Notes: generated by a model from the letters alone, not told the origin. A stretch of DNA of 64,000 bases from Chryseobacterium sp. MYb7 (GCF_002979455.1 NZ_PCOU01000019.1:42412-106411); one strand, 5' to 3'; counted from the first letter of the stretch, positions 33,056-40,779 are shown. Made by a program: numbers and translations.

Positions 33056-34084
33056 ATGAGCACATTAGTTAATGATTTAAAGGAAAAATGGGAAGCTCTG
33101 AAAGCAGAAAATCCACATATCAGAATAAGAAATGCAGCAGCACAGTTAGAAGTAAGTGAGGCAGAATTATTGGCAACAAGCATAGGAGAAGGCGTTACTG
33201 TCCTGAACCCGGATTTCCAGGGAATCCTTACAGAAGCTGAGCAATTAGGAAAAGTAATGGCTCTTACCCGTAATGATGAGTGTGTTCATGAAAGAAAAGG
33301 AACGTATCTGAACGGAGACTTCAGCAGCCCGCATGCACAGCTTTTTGTGGGTGAAGATATTGACCTTAGAATTTTCCTTAACCACTGGAAATTTGCTTTT
33401 GCAGTACTGGAAGGTGACAAAAAGAGCCTTCAGTTTTTCGGAAAAGACGGATTGGCACTTCACAAGATTTATTTAACGAAAGACAGTAATGAAGCTGCTT
33501 TCGATGCGATTATAGAAAAATTCAAAGCAGAAGATCAGAATCAGGCATTGGCATTTGAAGCAGTAGCTCCAAAACAGGCTGAAAAAGCAGATTCAGACAT
33601 TGATGTGGAAGGTTTCAAAAAAGCCTGGACAGAATTGAAAGATACTCACGATTTCTTCATGATGACCAGAAAATACGGAGTAAGCAGAACTCAGGCATTA
33701 AGATTAGCTCCGGAAGGATTTGCTAAGAAAATTGATAATGCAAAAGTAGTGAACATCCTTGAAGATGCTTCTGAGAAAAATACACCGATCATGGTTTTCG
33801 TTGGAAACAGAGGAATTATCCAGATCCACACAGGAAATGTGAAGAAAACACTTTGGCACCAGCAATGGTTCAATGTAATGGATCCAGATTTCAACCTACA
33901 CCTTGATGTAACGAAAATTGCAGAAGCATGGATCGTTAAAAAACCAACTGAAGACGGAGAAGTAACCGCTATCGAAGTATTCAACAGTGAAGGAGACTTT
34001 ATCGTTCAGTTCTTCGGAAAAAGAAAACCGGGAATTCCTGAACTTCAGGAGTGGAAGGATCTTGTAGCAGCATTAGAGAAATAA
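33056..34084 (+). CDS. hmuS: HmuS/ChuS-like haemin-degrading factor
   Basis: A 342-residue cytoplasmic protein of the HmuS/HemS/ChuS family built of two similar halves. The second half includes 'LKDTHDFFMMTRKYGVSRTQALRLAP' where His198 matches the haem ligand of ChuS (His193) by context; 'NPDFNLHL' and 'FNSEGDFIVQFFGKRKPGIPE' are family hallmarks. Such proteins hold or degrade imported haem to free iron. It ends the operon, followed by a terminator at 34104-34142. Confidence 0.93.
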   Translation: MSTLVNDLKEKWEALKAENPHIRIRNAAAQLEVSEAELLATSIGEGVTVLNPDFQGILTEAEQLGKVMALTRNDECVHERKGTYLNGDFSSPHAQLFVGEDIDLRIFLNHWKFAFAVLEGDKKSLQFFGKDGLALHKIYLTKDSNEAAFDAIIEKFKAEDQNQALAFEAVAPKQAEKADSDIDVEGFKKAWTELKDTHDFFMMTRKYGVSRTQALRLAPEGFAKKIDNAKVVNILEDASEKNTPIMVFVGNRGIIQIHTGNVKKTLWHQQWFNVMDPDFNLHLDVTKIAEAWIVKKPTEDGEVTAIEVFNSEGDFIVQFFGKRKPGIPELQEWKDLVAALEK

Positions 34085-34103
34085 TAATTAGATGATTTGA
34101 ATG

Positions 34104-34142
34104 AGACCGTTTTGTTTGTAAAATTCAAAGCGGTCTTTTTTA
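34104..34142 (+). terminator. Intrinsic terminator of the hmu operon
   Basis: AGACCGTTTTG and CAAAGCGGTCT pair (one G-T wobble) around 11 bases, followed by six T residues. Confidence 0.8.
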
Positions 34143-34200
34143 TTGCATGCGATCTGCAGGTGCCAGAATATTTGTGTAATTTGTGATTAAATATAAAAAA

Positions 34201-35073
34201 ATGAAGAATATTTTCATAGCGATACTGCTTGCCGGTTTCTGTTCATTAAAGGCACAGGATTTTAAGGCGTATCAATTTTATGATAAAAAAGGAAAAGAAG
34301 TAAAGACAGAAAAGCTGGTAAAAGAACTGGCGGATTATGATGTGATCTTTTTTGGTGAAAATCATAACAGCTCCATCAATCACTGGCTTCAGCTTAAAAT
34401 TACAGAAGCGCTGTTTGCAAAAAAGAACGGTCAGCTTATTTTAGGAGCAGAAATGTTTGAAAGGGACAATCAGGCTCAGCTGGCTCAGTATTTAAACGGA
34501 AAGTTTGATGCTAAAACATTGAAAGACTCTGCCCGTTTATGGAACAATTATGCAACAGATTACAAACCTTTGGTAGATTTTGCCAAAGATAAAAAACTGA
34601 ATTTCATCGCAACCAATATTCCGAGAAGATATGCCTCTCAGACGGCAAAAGAAGGTCTTGAATCCTTGAATAAATTAAGCGAGAAAGAGAAAACCTATAT
34701 TGCACAGCTGCCTATCAAAGTTACTTTAGATACTCCGGGATATCCGGAAATGAAAAAGATGATGGGAGATCATGCAGAAGGAACAAAAGTGATGAATTTC
34801 ATTTCTGCTCAGGCTACAAAAGATGCTACGATGGCTGAATCTATTCTGAAAAGCTATCAGGCCGGAAAAACTTTCATCCATTACAACGGAAATTACCACA
34901 GCAAAGAATTTGGTGGAATTTATTGGTATATCAAACAGAAAAATCCTAGTCTGAAAATGGCAGTTATTTCCGTATTTGAATCAGACGATCCTGAACTGAA
35001 AGTACCATCCAAAGATTATATCCCGACAGACTTTAATCTGATTATTCCGGGAGATATGACGAAGACTTTTTAA
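34201..35073 (+). CDS. ChaN family haem-binding protein, exported
   Basis: A 290-residue protein of the ChaN/Tiki-like superfamily. It starts MKNIFIAILLAGFCSLKAQ, a signal peptide; an in-frame GTG at 34183 would add six residues before it and is less likely. The core motif 'YDVIFFGENHNSSINHWLQLKITEAL' and 'ILGAEMFERDNQ' match ChaN, an iron-regulated haem-binding protein in Campylobacter. The late 'FIHYNGNYHSKEFGGIYWYI' is also conserved. It sits just after the hmu terminator, on the same strand, so its context supports an iron/haem role. Confidence 0.87.
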   Translation: MKNIFIAILLAGFCSLKAQDFKAYQFYDKKGKEVKTEKLVKELADYDVIFFGENHNSSINHWLQLKITEALFAKKNGQLILGAEMFERDNQAQLAQYLNGKFDAKTLKDSARLWNNYATDYKPLVDFAKDKKLNFIATNIPRRYASQTAKEGLESLNKLSEKEKTYIAQLPIKVTLDTPGYPEMKKMMGDHAEGTKVMNFISAQATKDATMAESILKSYQAGKTFIHYNGNYHSKEFGGIYWYIKQKNPSLKMAVISVFESDDPELKVPSKDYIPTDFNLIIPGDMTKTF

Positions 35074-35084
35074 TCTTACAAAAA

Positions 35085-35164
35085 TGTCATTCTGACGATG
35101 GAAGAATCTCGCTGTTAATTTGTTATGAGATTCTTTACTCCATTGCATTTCTTTCAGAATGACA
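35085..35164. repeat. Interspersed nested palindrome, family C
   Basis: Outer arms TGTCATTCTGA (35085-35095) and TCAGAATGACA (35154-35164) plus inner arms AGAATCTC (35103-35110) and GAGATTCT (35127-35134). This TCATTCTGACGA..GAATCTC type is common between genes in flavobacteria; only one copy is in the window. Confidence 0.75.
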
Positions 35165-35192
35165 AAAATCAAACTTACATTGCATTCAATAG

Positions 35193-35238
35193 AAACGGGC
35201 TATCATCCTGGGCGGAGACAAAGGAAGCCCGTTTTTTT
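35193..35238 (+). terminator. Intrinsic terminator downstream of the ChaN gene
   Basis: AAACGGGCT and AGCCCGTTT pair around 24 bases and are followed by a T-run. Confidence 0.65.
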
Positions 35239-35251
35239 ATATCAAAACTCC

Positions 35252-35272
35252 ATTGGCTTTAGCCAAAACATA
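35252..35272. repeat. Short palindromic repeat, second copy of the 1733 element
   Basis: Exactly repeats 21 bp of 1733-1753, including TTGGCTTTAGCCAA. Confidence 0.8.
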
Positions 35273-35311
35273 AAATTCACTTATAAATAATCATTTTTAC
35301 TCCACAATATT

Positions 35312-35319
35312 TACCTTTG
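35312..35319 (+). promoter_or_regulatory. TAnnTTTG promoter element for the deformylase-like gene
   Basis: TACCTTTG, 17 bases before the ATG at 35337. Confidence 0.6.
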
Positions 35320-35336
35320 TATCACATTCAAAAAAC

Positions 35337-35972
35337 ATGAAGAAATTACCCATCCTGCTGATCTTTTTTATCGGACTGTTCCATGCACAAAAATTGACTT
35401 CCCATGAAATTTCAATCATCAATCAGGGAGATATAAACACCGCATTGCCGATCTATCAGACAACGGATTCCAATCAGCATAAAACGTTGCTGAGCATTTC
35501 TTCAGAAGCAGATCCTCTTGATCCGAATACAGCTGTTCTGGTAAAAAGAATGAAAGAATCTCTCCTTTCAACAGATGGTGGAGTAGGCATTGCAGCTCCT
35601 CAGGTGGGAATCAACAGAAAGATCATCTGGGTACAGCGTTTTGATAAAGAAGGAACTCCATTGGAATACTTCATCAACCCGGTAATTGTATGGCGTTCCG
35701 ATTTACAGAATCTTGGTCCTGAAGGCGATTTGTCTATTCCTGAGTTCAGAGATCAGTTCTACAGAAGCAAAGTCATTCAATTGGAATATGTGGATTTGAA
35801 AGGACAGAAATATTCAGAAATTGTAGAAGGTTTTACAGCAGTAATTTTCCAGCATGAAATCGACCATCTTTTCGGAATTCTGATTTCTGACAAAAAAGAA
35901 AAAGAGAAAAACGATTCTTATAAAAAAGTAGAAGCCTATCAGAAAAGCGATGTAAATAAAGATAGAAGGTAA
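35337..35972 (+). CDS. Exported peptide-deformylase homologue with an altered metal site
   Basis: A 211-residue protein with a clear signal peptide (MKKLPILLIFFIGLFHAQ) joined to a peptide deformylase fold. Motif 1 is G82-VGIAAPQ and motif 3 is the metal-binding H173-EIDH177, both intact. Motif 2, EGCLS in active enzymes, reads EGDLS: the metal-ligand Cys is Asp131. Cytoplasmic deformylase removes formyl groups from nascent chains, a substrate not expected in the periplasm. So this is either a metal hydrolase with new chemistry or a binding protein; not the housekeeping def. Confidence 0.85.
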   Translation: MKKLPILLIFFIGLFHAQKLTSHEISIINQGDINTALPIYQTTDSNQHKTLLSISSEADPLDPNTAVLVKRMKESLLSTDGGVGIAAPQVGINRKIIWVQRFDKEGTPLEYFINPVIVWRSDLQNLGPEGDLSIPEFRDQFYRSKVIQLEYVDLKGQKYSEIVEGFTAVIFQHEIDHLFGILISDKKEKEKNDSYKKVEAYQKSDVNKDRR

Positions 35973-36018
35973 TATGGAATGATGAATTATAAATGATGAA
36001 TGATGACAAGATTGAGTA

Positions 36019-36453
36019 CTATCTATATTTTACAATAAAATCTTCTCCATTTTCATAATCTGCGGGATCTACATAAGTAATTACTCCAATATCAGATTGT
36101 AAAACTTCTTTGAGCTGATTAAAATACATGTTCTTTTTTTCTTCAGTAGTATCTACTGTTAAACTCATGATAAGTTTATCATCATCAGTAATATGGGCAC
36201 CTACCATTATTCTGTCTGGATTATCATGATATTTATTCCAGTAAAAGGTTTGGGTAAGATTGCGTGTTTCAATGAAATAACTGATCATTTCATCCTCTGT
36301 TTTGAAAATATAATTTTTATCGTGTTTTGGGTAAGTATAATCGAGATTTAATTTTTTATATCCGGGAATAAATGTATTCAGAACCAAATCAATCGTCTTT
36401 CTTGATTTTTGGCCTGCATAAACCTGACATACAATATCTATAATGATTTCCAT
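36019..36453 (-). CDS. Uncharacterised small protein
   Basis: A 144-residue cytoplasmic protein (MEIIIDIVCQVYAGQKSRKTIDLVLNTFIPGYKKLNLDYTYPKHDKNYIFKTEDEMISYFIETRNL...). No signal peptide, membrane helix or recognised motif. Alternating strands and helices and the acidic C-terminal part recall immunity-type proteins, but no toxin gene adjoins it. It is convergent with the deformylase-like gene; the flanking spacers hold short TGATGAAT-rich repeats. Confidence 0.65.
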   Translation of the reverse strand: MEIIIDIVCQVYAGQKSRKTIDLVLNTFIPGYKKLNLDYTYPKHDKNYIFKTEDEMISYFIETRNLTQTFYWNKYHDNPDRIMVGAHITDDDKLIMSLTVDTTEEKKNMYFNQLKEVLQSDIGVITYVDPADYENGEDFIVKYR

Positions 36454-36593
36454 TACGTAAAATTACTCTATTTTTAAGATAATGATGAATGATAAATGAT
36501 GAATGAAATTCTTAAGCATTATATAAAAAAATATCCTCAATCATCTGTGCTCATCTGCGAAATCTGTGGTTAAATCATATAATGAAAAAATTA

Positions 36594-36625
36594 AAAGGAG
36601 CTGTTTATACTGAAACAGCTCCTTT
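36594..36625 (-). terminator. Intrinsic terminator of the ohr operon
   Basis: AAAGGAGCTGTTT and AAACAGCTCCTTT pair perfectly around six bases, with A-rich sequence at the left providing the leftward U-run. Confidence 0.8.
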
Positions 36626-36653
36626 CGTTATAACTATGCTTAAAAAAATTGGA

Positions 36654-37079
36654 TTAATTGTTGTTGGTTACTGAAAGTTTCACCTCCATATTATTTCTGG
36701 TAGCATTAGAATAAGGACAGATCTGGTGTGCCTTTTCTGTTAAAGCCTGTGCTTCCTCAAGAGAAACACCAGGAATGTTCACATCCAGTTCTGCTGCCAG
36801 TCCGAAACCGCCATTCTCAAGCTGACCGATGCTAACTTGAGCGGTTACTGTTGTTTCTCCGGTTTTTACTTTAGAAAGACTGATGACTCTGTTCAGAGCG
36901 CTGTCGAAACATGCGGAATATCCTGCTGCAAAAAGTATTTCAGGGTTGGCAAAATCGTCATTGGCTCCTCCTAAACCTTTCGGCATTCTTACATCAAGTT
37001 CCAACACTCCGTTTTCACTTTTTACATGTCCGTTTCTGCCTCCTTGAGCAGTGACTTTAGTGGTATATAACGTTTTCAT
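36654..37079 (-). CDS. ohr: Organic hydroperoxide resistance protein Ohr
   Basis: A 141-residue OsmC-family thiol peroxidase that reduces organic hydroperoxides. The two redox cysteines are visible: Cys57 in 'AAGYSACFDSAL' and Cys121 in 'HQICPYSNATR'. The 'MPKGLGGANDDFANPEILFAAGY' N-terminal part distinguishes Ohr from OsmC. It begins immediately after the ohrR stop codon, with no gap. Likely induced by organic peroxides through OhrR. Confidence 0.95.
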   Translation of the reverse strand: MKTLYTTKVTAQGGRNGHVKSENGVLELDVRMPKGLGGANDDFANPEILFAAGYSACFDSALNRVISLSKVKTGETTVTAQVSIGQLENGGFGLAAELDVNIPGVSLEEAQALTEKAHQICPYSNATRNNMEVKLSVTNNN

Positions 37080-37514
37080 TTATTTTTCTATTTTGTTTAA
37101 TATTTTTAGTACCGTGTCTTTAAGGTGCAGCAGCTCTTCTGGTTGTATTCCCAGTTTTTCCTGGATTTTTCCTGGAATTTCACAAGCCCTTTGCTGAAGC
37201 TTTTTTCCAGCTTCGTCTAAAAATACTTCAACCACTCTTTCGTCCTCTTTTTTTCTTTTTCTGATGATGAATCCTTTAGACTCCAGTCTTTTAAGAAGAG
37301 GGGTCAAAGTACCGCTGTCCAGAAAAAGTTTTTCTCCGATGTGAGTCACCGTAAGCCCGTCACCGTCCCATAATATCATCATCACGAGATACTGCGGATA
37401 CGTAATGCCCAGCTCATCAAGAAAAGGACGGTAAAGCCCAGTAATCTCTTTGGCAATGACATACAGCGGGAAGCAAATCTGGTTTTCTAGTTTGGGTGTT
37501 TTCGGATTTTCCAT
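37080..37514 (-). CDS. ohrR: MarR family organic-peroxide sensor OhrR
   Basis: A 144-residue MarR-type repressor. The N-terminal redox-sensing Cys14 in 'ENQICFPLYV' matches the Cys15 position of Bacillus OhrR. The winged HTH reads 'LTVTHIGEKLFLDSGTLTPLLKRLESKGFIIRKRKKEDERVVEVFLDEAGKKL', standard for MarR/OhrR. It abuts ohr and follows the nitroreductase gene by 32 bp. It probably represses the three-gene operon through the CAATTTAATTG sites at 38268-38292. Confidence 0.94.
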   Translation of the reverse strand: MENPKTPKLENQICFPLYVIAKEITGLYRPFLDELGITYPQYLVMMILWDGDGLTVTHIGEKLFLDSGTLTPLLKRLESKGFIIRKRKKEDERVVEVFLDEAGKKLQQRACEIPGKIQEKLGIQPEELLHLKDTVLKILNKIEK

Positions 37515-37546
37515 AATGTTTGAGTACGAAAGATTCGATGAAGGTA

Positions 37547-38179
37547 TTACTTTTTTATGATAAATTCATCCATTGGAATTCTAACTTTTTTCATAGAAGA
37601 AAGCCAGTCATTAGCTTCGTCACGGTATCCAAGATATAAAAGAGTTACACTTTTTAATCCCAGTTCCTTTAATCCCAGTACTTCATCCACTACAGCATTG
37701 TTGAATCCTTCTGCCGGAGTACTGTCAATTTTAAGTTCTGCCGCCTGTGCAAGTGCAATTCCTAAGGCAATGTAAGTCTGACGAGCAGTATGTGCAAAAT
37801 GTTCTTCAGCAGTTTGTGCTCCGTACATTTTTTTGATAGTATCGGTGTAGCTTCCGAAACGACCTCTTGGAAGATCTCTTACATCCGTGTGATAATCGTA
37901 AACTTTGTCAATTTTTTCATTAGAATAGCTGTCCCATGCTGCAAAAACCAAAACGTGAGAAGAATCTCTCATGACTTCAGGATTTAAAGCACCTGCTACC
38001 ATTTTTTCTTTCAACTCCTGGTTTTCCACTACAATAATTCGGAATGGCTGCAGTCCGGATGAAGTAGGAGCCAGCCTTGCTGATTCAAGAATAGTATTAA
38101 GGTCTTCCTGTGATACTTTTTTGGTTGGGTCATAAGCTTTTACAGCATGTCTCCAGTTTAGATTTTCTATTAATGACAT
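37547..38179 (-). CDS. NAD(P)H-dependent nitroreductase family oxidoreductase
   Basis: A 210-residue FMN-dependent oxidoreductase. 'NLNWRHAVKAYDPTKKVSQEDLNTILESARLAPTSSGLQPFRIIVVEN' is the nitroreductase N-terminal FMN site, and 'VTLLYLGYRDEANDW' lies near the C-terminus. It leads the operon nitroreductase-ohrR-ohr, so it is likely peroxide-inducible and may detoxify quinones or other oxidised products. The substrate is not known. Confidence 0.9.
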   Translation of the reverse strand: MSLIENLNWRHAVKAYDPTKKVSQEDLNTILESARLAPTSSGLQPFRIIVVENQELKEKMVAGALNPEVMRDSSHVLVFAAWDSYSNEKIDKVYDYHTDVRDLPRGRFGSYTDTIKKMYGAQTAEEHFAHTARQTYIALGIALAQAAELKIDSTPAEGFNNAVVDEVLGLKELGLKSVTLLYLGYRDEANDWLSSMKKVRIPMDEFIIKK

Positions 38180-38255
38180 TTTCTTTTTGTTTTAAATTAA
38201 ACTACTTGGTGACTATTAAACTTCATGATTTTTATATTGAAGTAAATTAACAGTA

Positions 38256-38292
38256 CAAATGTACACTCAATTTAATTGTGTGCAATTTAATT
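38256..38292 (-). promoter_or_regulatory. Promoter and OhrR-like operators of the nitroreductase-ohrR-ohr operon
   Basis: Leftward -7 box TACATTTG (38256-38263) sits within the near-palindrome GTACAAATGTAC. Just upstream are a perfect palindrome CAATTTAATTG (38268-38278) and a partial second copy CAATTTAATT (38283-38292), matching the AATT-N-AATT core of known OhrR operators. Position between -7 and -33 suits repression. Confidence 0.7.
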
Positions 38293-38398
38293 TTGAAAGA
38301 TTTTATTAATCGCGATTATTGATGAAATTTAAAAAGATAAATTATAGCTTCAATTTTGTTGATTTTCACATGATTCGGATTTTTTCAAAGCCTTTGTA

Positions 38399-38413
38399 TT
38401 ACAATCTTTGTAA
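38399..38413. promoter_or_regulatory. TTACAA-N3-TTGTAA palindrome before the SDR gene
   Basis: Perfect 6-bp arms around TCT, 21 bases before the ATG at 38435; a candidate operator or promoter element for an unidentified regulator. Confidence 0.45.
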
Positions 38414-38434
38414 TAGAAATTTAAACTAAAAACA

Positions 38435-39187
38435 ATGCAGAGATTTAAAAACAAAACCGCTTTAATAACCGGAGGAACTAATGGAATGGGCTTAGCTACT
38501 GCTCAGAAATTTGTCGAGGAAGGAGGAAAAGTTATCATCACAGGAAGAAGTGAAGAAACTGTAAATATAGCTTTGGAAAAGCTTGGAGAAAATGCCTTTG
38601 GAATCGTATCCAATGCCGGGAATATAAAAGATCTGATGAATATTCAGCAGGAAGTCAGAAAGTATACAGAACATATTGATGTGGTCTTTGCCAATGCAGG
38701 GTACGGAAGATTTGCACCTATTGAATACATTGACGAAAATCAGTTTGATGAACTCTTTAATATGTTGGTAAAAGGACCATTCTTTACTGTACAACAGGTA
38801 TTACCATTGATGAAAAGCGGAAGTTCTGTTATTTTCAATACTTCAGTGGCAACGGAAATTGCAATGCACAATTTTTCGGTGTATTCTGCTGCCAAATCTG
38901 CAGTACAGTCATTCATCAAAACTTTTGCAGTAGAACTTACAGAACGTGGAATTCGTGTCAATGGAGTAAGTCCCGGACATATTAAAACCAATATTTTTAA
39001 TAATACAGGCTTAACCGGTGAGCAGATAGAAAGTGCCATTGAAGATATTATCCTTACAATCCCTTTTAAAAGACAGGGCGAGCCTTCAGAAATAGCCAGT
39101 GCGGTTCTGTTTCTCGCTTCAGAAGAAGCTTCATATATTCATGGAGCCGAGCTCAAAGTAGATGCCGGAATTTCTGTAATCAGATAA
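38435..39187 (+). CDS. SDR family oxidoreductase
   Basis: A 250-residue classical short-chain dehydrogenase. The NAD(P) motif is 'ALITGGTNGMGLATAQ', the structural motif 'VFANAGYG', and the catalytic pair Tyr150-x3-Lys154 in 'VYSAAK' with an upstream Ser in 'IFNTS'. The ending 'ASYIHGAELKVDAGISVI' is normal. Substrate unknown. It is transcribed divergently from the ohr operon but has its own palindromic element, and ends 6 bp before the stop of the convergent small lipoprotein gene. Confidence 0.92.
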   Translation: MQRFKNKTALITGGTNGMGLATAQKFVEEGGKVIITGRSEETVNIALEKLGENAFGIVSNAGNIKDLMNIQQEVRKYTEHIDVVFANAGYGRFAPIEYIDENQFDELFNMLVKGPFFTVQQVLPLMKSGSSVIFNTSVATEIAMHNFSVYSAAKSAVQSFIKTFAVELTERGIRVNGVSPGHIKTNIFNNTGLTGEQIESAIEDIILTIPFKRQGEPSEIASAVLFLASEEASYIHGAELKVDAGISVIR

Positions 39188-39193
39188 TACAGA

Positions 39194-39505
39194 TTATTTG
39201 ACCTCTTTAATTTCTTTGATGATATTGGTTTTATTTTCAATACCTATATTATAGGTCTTACTTTTTTTAAAGCTCTGAGTTGCTTTTTCCATAAGACTTT
39301 TGTAATCCGCTGATTTTTTTGAAAGATAAAAAACCTGAGCACTTATTCCAATGGAAACGCGTACAACCTCGTTCGGTTTGTCCGGATCTTCTGTGATATT
39401 TGAAATAGTGGCATTATTATACCAGGTTAAATTCTGTGAACTGGAATTACCGGAACAGGATGTAATCATAATAAAAAGTAATAGTAAATAGGACCAGGCT
39501 TTCAT
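39194..39505 (-). CDS. Small lipoprotein resembling a free-standing protein-glutaminase propeptide
   Basis: A 103-residue lipoprotein (signal 'LLLLFIMITSC', Cys17). Its mature part aligns by eye with the propeptide of the protein-glutaminase encoded just upstream (39575-40534): 'VRVSIGISAQVFYLSKKSADYKSLMEKA' here versus 'FKVSFMVSAQPYHIKDTKENAGFISMIKEA' there, sharing V-S-x3-SAQ and S-[LM]-[MI]-x2-A, and then N-x2-I near the end. No catalytic domain is attached. It follows the glutaminase by 69 bp on the same strand. An inhibitor or folding-helper function is inferred from that similarity. Confidence 0.75.
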   Translation of the reverse strand: MKAWSYLLLLFIMITSCSGNSSSQNLTWYNNATISNITEDPDKPNEVVRVSIGISAQVFYLSKKSADYKSLMEKATQSFKKSKTYNIGIENKTNIIKEIKEVK

Positions 39506-39574
39506 AGTAAAAAGTATTAATTAAAAAGCTCCTGCAATGTACCAAAATACAGGCAGGAGCTCTATATAAATTAG

Positions 39575-40534
39575 TTAAAATCCACAGCTTCCTACGCTAG
39601 GAGCAGGAGAAGGAGAACATCCTGAAAGGGATGAGAATATGTTCAATACACAGTTGGTATTTACATAGTTGTTATCATACAGTAAAGAACCTGATGGACT
39701 TCTGTAGTATACATTTCCTGCTGTATTAGCAAAAGAAGATACAGAAGCAGATCCACAGCCTGTATTCGTACAAGCAGCTCTCCATGCAGCGTCAGTTACA
39801 GGTCCGCTGGAGAATAATGATGGGTCAATAATTCTTTTTTCAACAATTCCGGAAGCATTTTTGAAGCTTACCAAAATTGCTACGTGATATACCCATGACA
39901 CACAACATGTTCCTGTAGAAGCTCTAAGGTTACCATAAACGAATTGTTTTTCACAATCGTAACCTGCATTCAAAAGGATTTGTCTCATTTTGTGAGCTCT
40001 GGCATAGCATCCATCCACAGGATATCTGAAAGTAATACACGGTGAAGATGCCGTAGAAGTTCCGCAAGCCTGATTTTTGATCTGAGTGAATAAGCTGTTC
40101 AGCGTTGCAAGATTTGGAATAACGCTTACTGCTTTTTTACTGTCGCCTCTTTCTTCTTTATTGAATACTGATTTGAAATAACGGATGTCATCAGCAGTTG
40201 CTTTGTCTACCTTTGCGATTTCATTAGAATTGGCTTTCAGGAAAACCTGAACTGGAGTTTCATTTTCTACAGCTTCTTTGATCATAGAGATGAATCCCGC
40301 ATTTTCCTTAGTATCTTTAATATGATACGGCTGCGCTGAAACCATAAAGGAAACTTTAAATTTTCCATCCTCTTTTTCTATCCCTACCGGAACAGTCTTA
40401 CCGAAATCTTTCATCGAAACTTCGTTTGACTCTTTCGCTACTAAATTAGGATCCTGATTGGCGCTTGAATCTGAGCAGGCATTTAATGACAGCATCGTCA
40501 CGAATACCATCATGGATAACAGAAATTTTTTCAT
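39575..40534 (-). CDS. Protein-glutaminase (protein-glutamine deamidase), pre-pro form
   Basis: A 319-residue secreted enzyme that deamidates glutamine side chains of proteins to glutamate (EC 3.5.1.44). A signal peptide (to about residue 20, with a lipobox-like 'LSLNAC') precedes a propeptide of about 115 residues and a mature domain from about residue 136. The Cys-His-Asp triad is Cys176 ('VDGCYARAHK'), His217 ('WVYHVAIL') and Asp237 ('RIIDPSLF'). Length, cysteine pattern and wording ('GTSTASSPCITFRYPVDGCYARAHKMRQIL') match the Chryseobacterium proteolyticum enzyme. A propeptide-like lipoprotein gene follows. Confidence 0.95.
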   Translation of the reverse strand: MKKFLLSMMVFVTMLSLNACSDSSANQDPNLVAKESNEVSMKDFGKTVPVGIEKEDGKFKVSFMVSAQPYHIKDTKENAGFISMIKEAVENETPVQVFLKANSNEIAKVDKATADDIRYFKSVFNKEERGDSKKAVSVIPNLATLNSLFTQIKNQACGTSTASSPCITFRYPVDGCYARAHKMRQILLNAGYDCEKQFVYGNLRASTGTCCVSWVYHVAILVSFKNASGIVEKRIIDPSLFSSGPVTDAAWRAACTNTGCGSASVSSFANTAGNVYYRSPSGSLLYDNNYVNTNCVLNIFSSLSGCSPSPAPSVGSCGF

Positions 40535-40561
40535 AGTTTTTATATTTTGGTGGTTAATTTG

Positions 40562-40592
40562 TAGTGAACTTTTTAGTGGTGATAGTTCACTA
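40562..40592. promoter_or_regulatory. Inverted repeat upstream of protein-glutaminase
   Basis: TAGTGAACT (40562-40570) and AGTTCACTA (40584-40592), perfect 9-bp arms with 13 bases between, 28-58 bases before the ATG at 40534. It could be a regulator operator or a 5'-leader hairpin. No TAnnTTTG box was found nearby. The rest of the 600-bp gap to lipB holds AT-rich DNA and two family B repeats. Confidence 0.5.
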
Positions 40593-40779
40593 TTTTGTGA
40601 TATTAAAAGTAATAAAAATTAAAATATATGCAAGCGTTTTTTCAAAAAAAATACATAATTGTATTATATTTTTGATTTTATGATATTAAAAAAGGTGTAA
40701 ATCCTAGTGATTTAGATGGTGAATTAGGGAAAAACAGGAAAATTTTAAAATTGTTAAATCTGTTATTTTTTTGCGATTT

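Noticed and set aside
35193..35238. Possible riboswitch (GGGC...GGAGACAAAGGAAGCCC)
   Set aside because: The GGAGACAAAGGA loop looked riboswitch-like but the arms simply form a terminator hairpin and there is no metabolite gene fitting a known class downstream.
35973..36540. CRISPR-like TGATGAATGATAAATGATGAATG repeats
   Set aside because: Short, unspaced and irregular; simple-sequence drift near gene ends, not an array with unique spacers.
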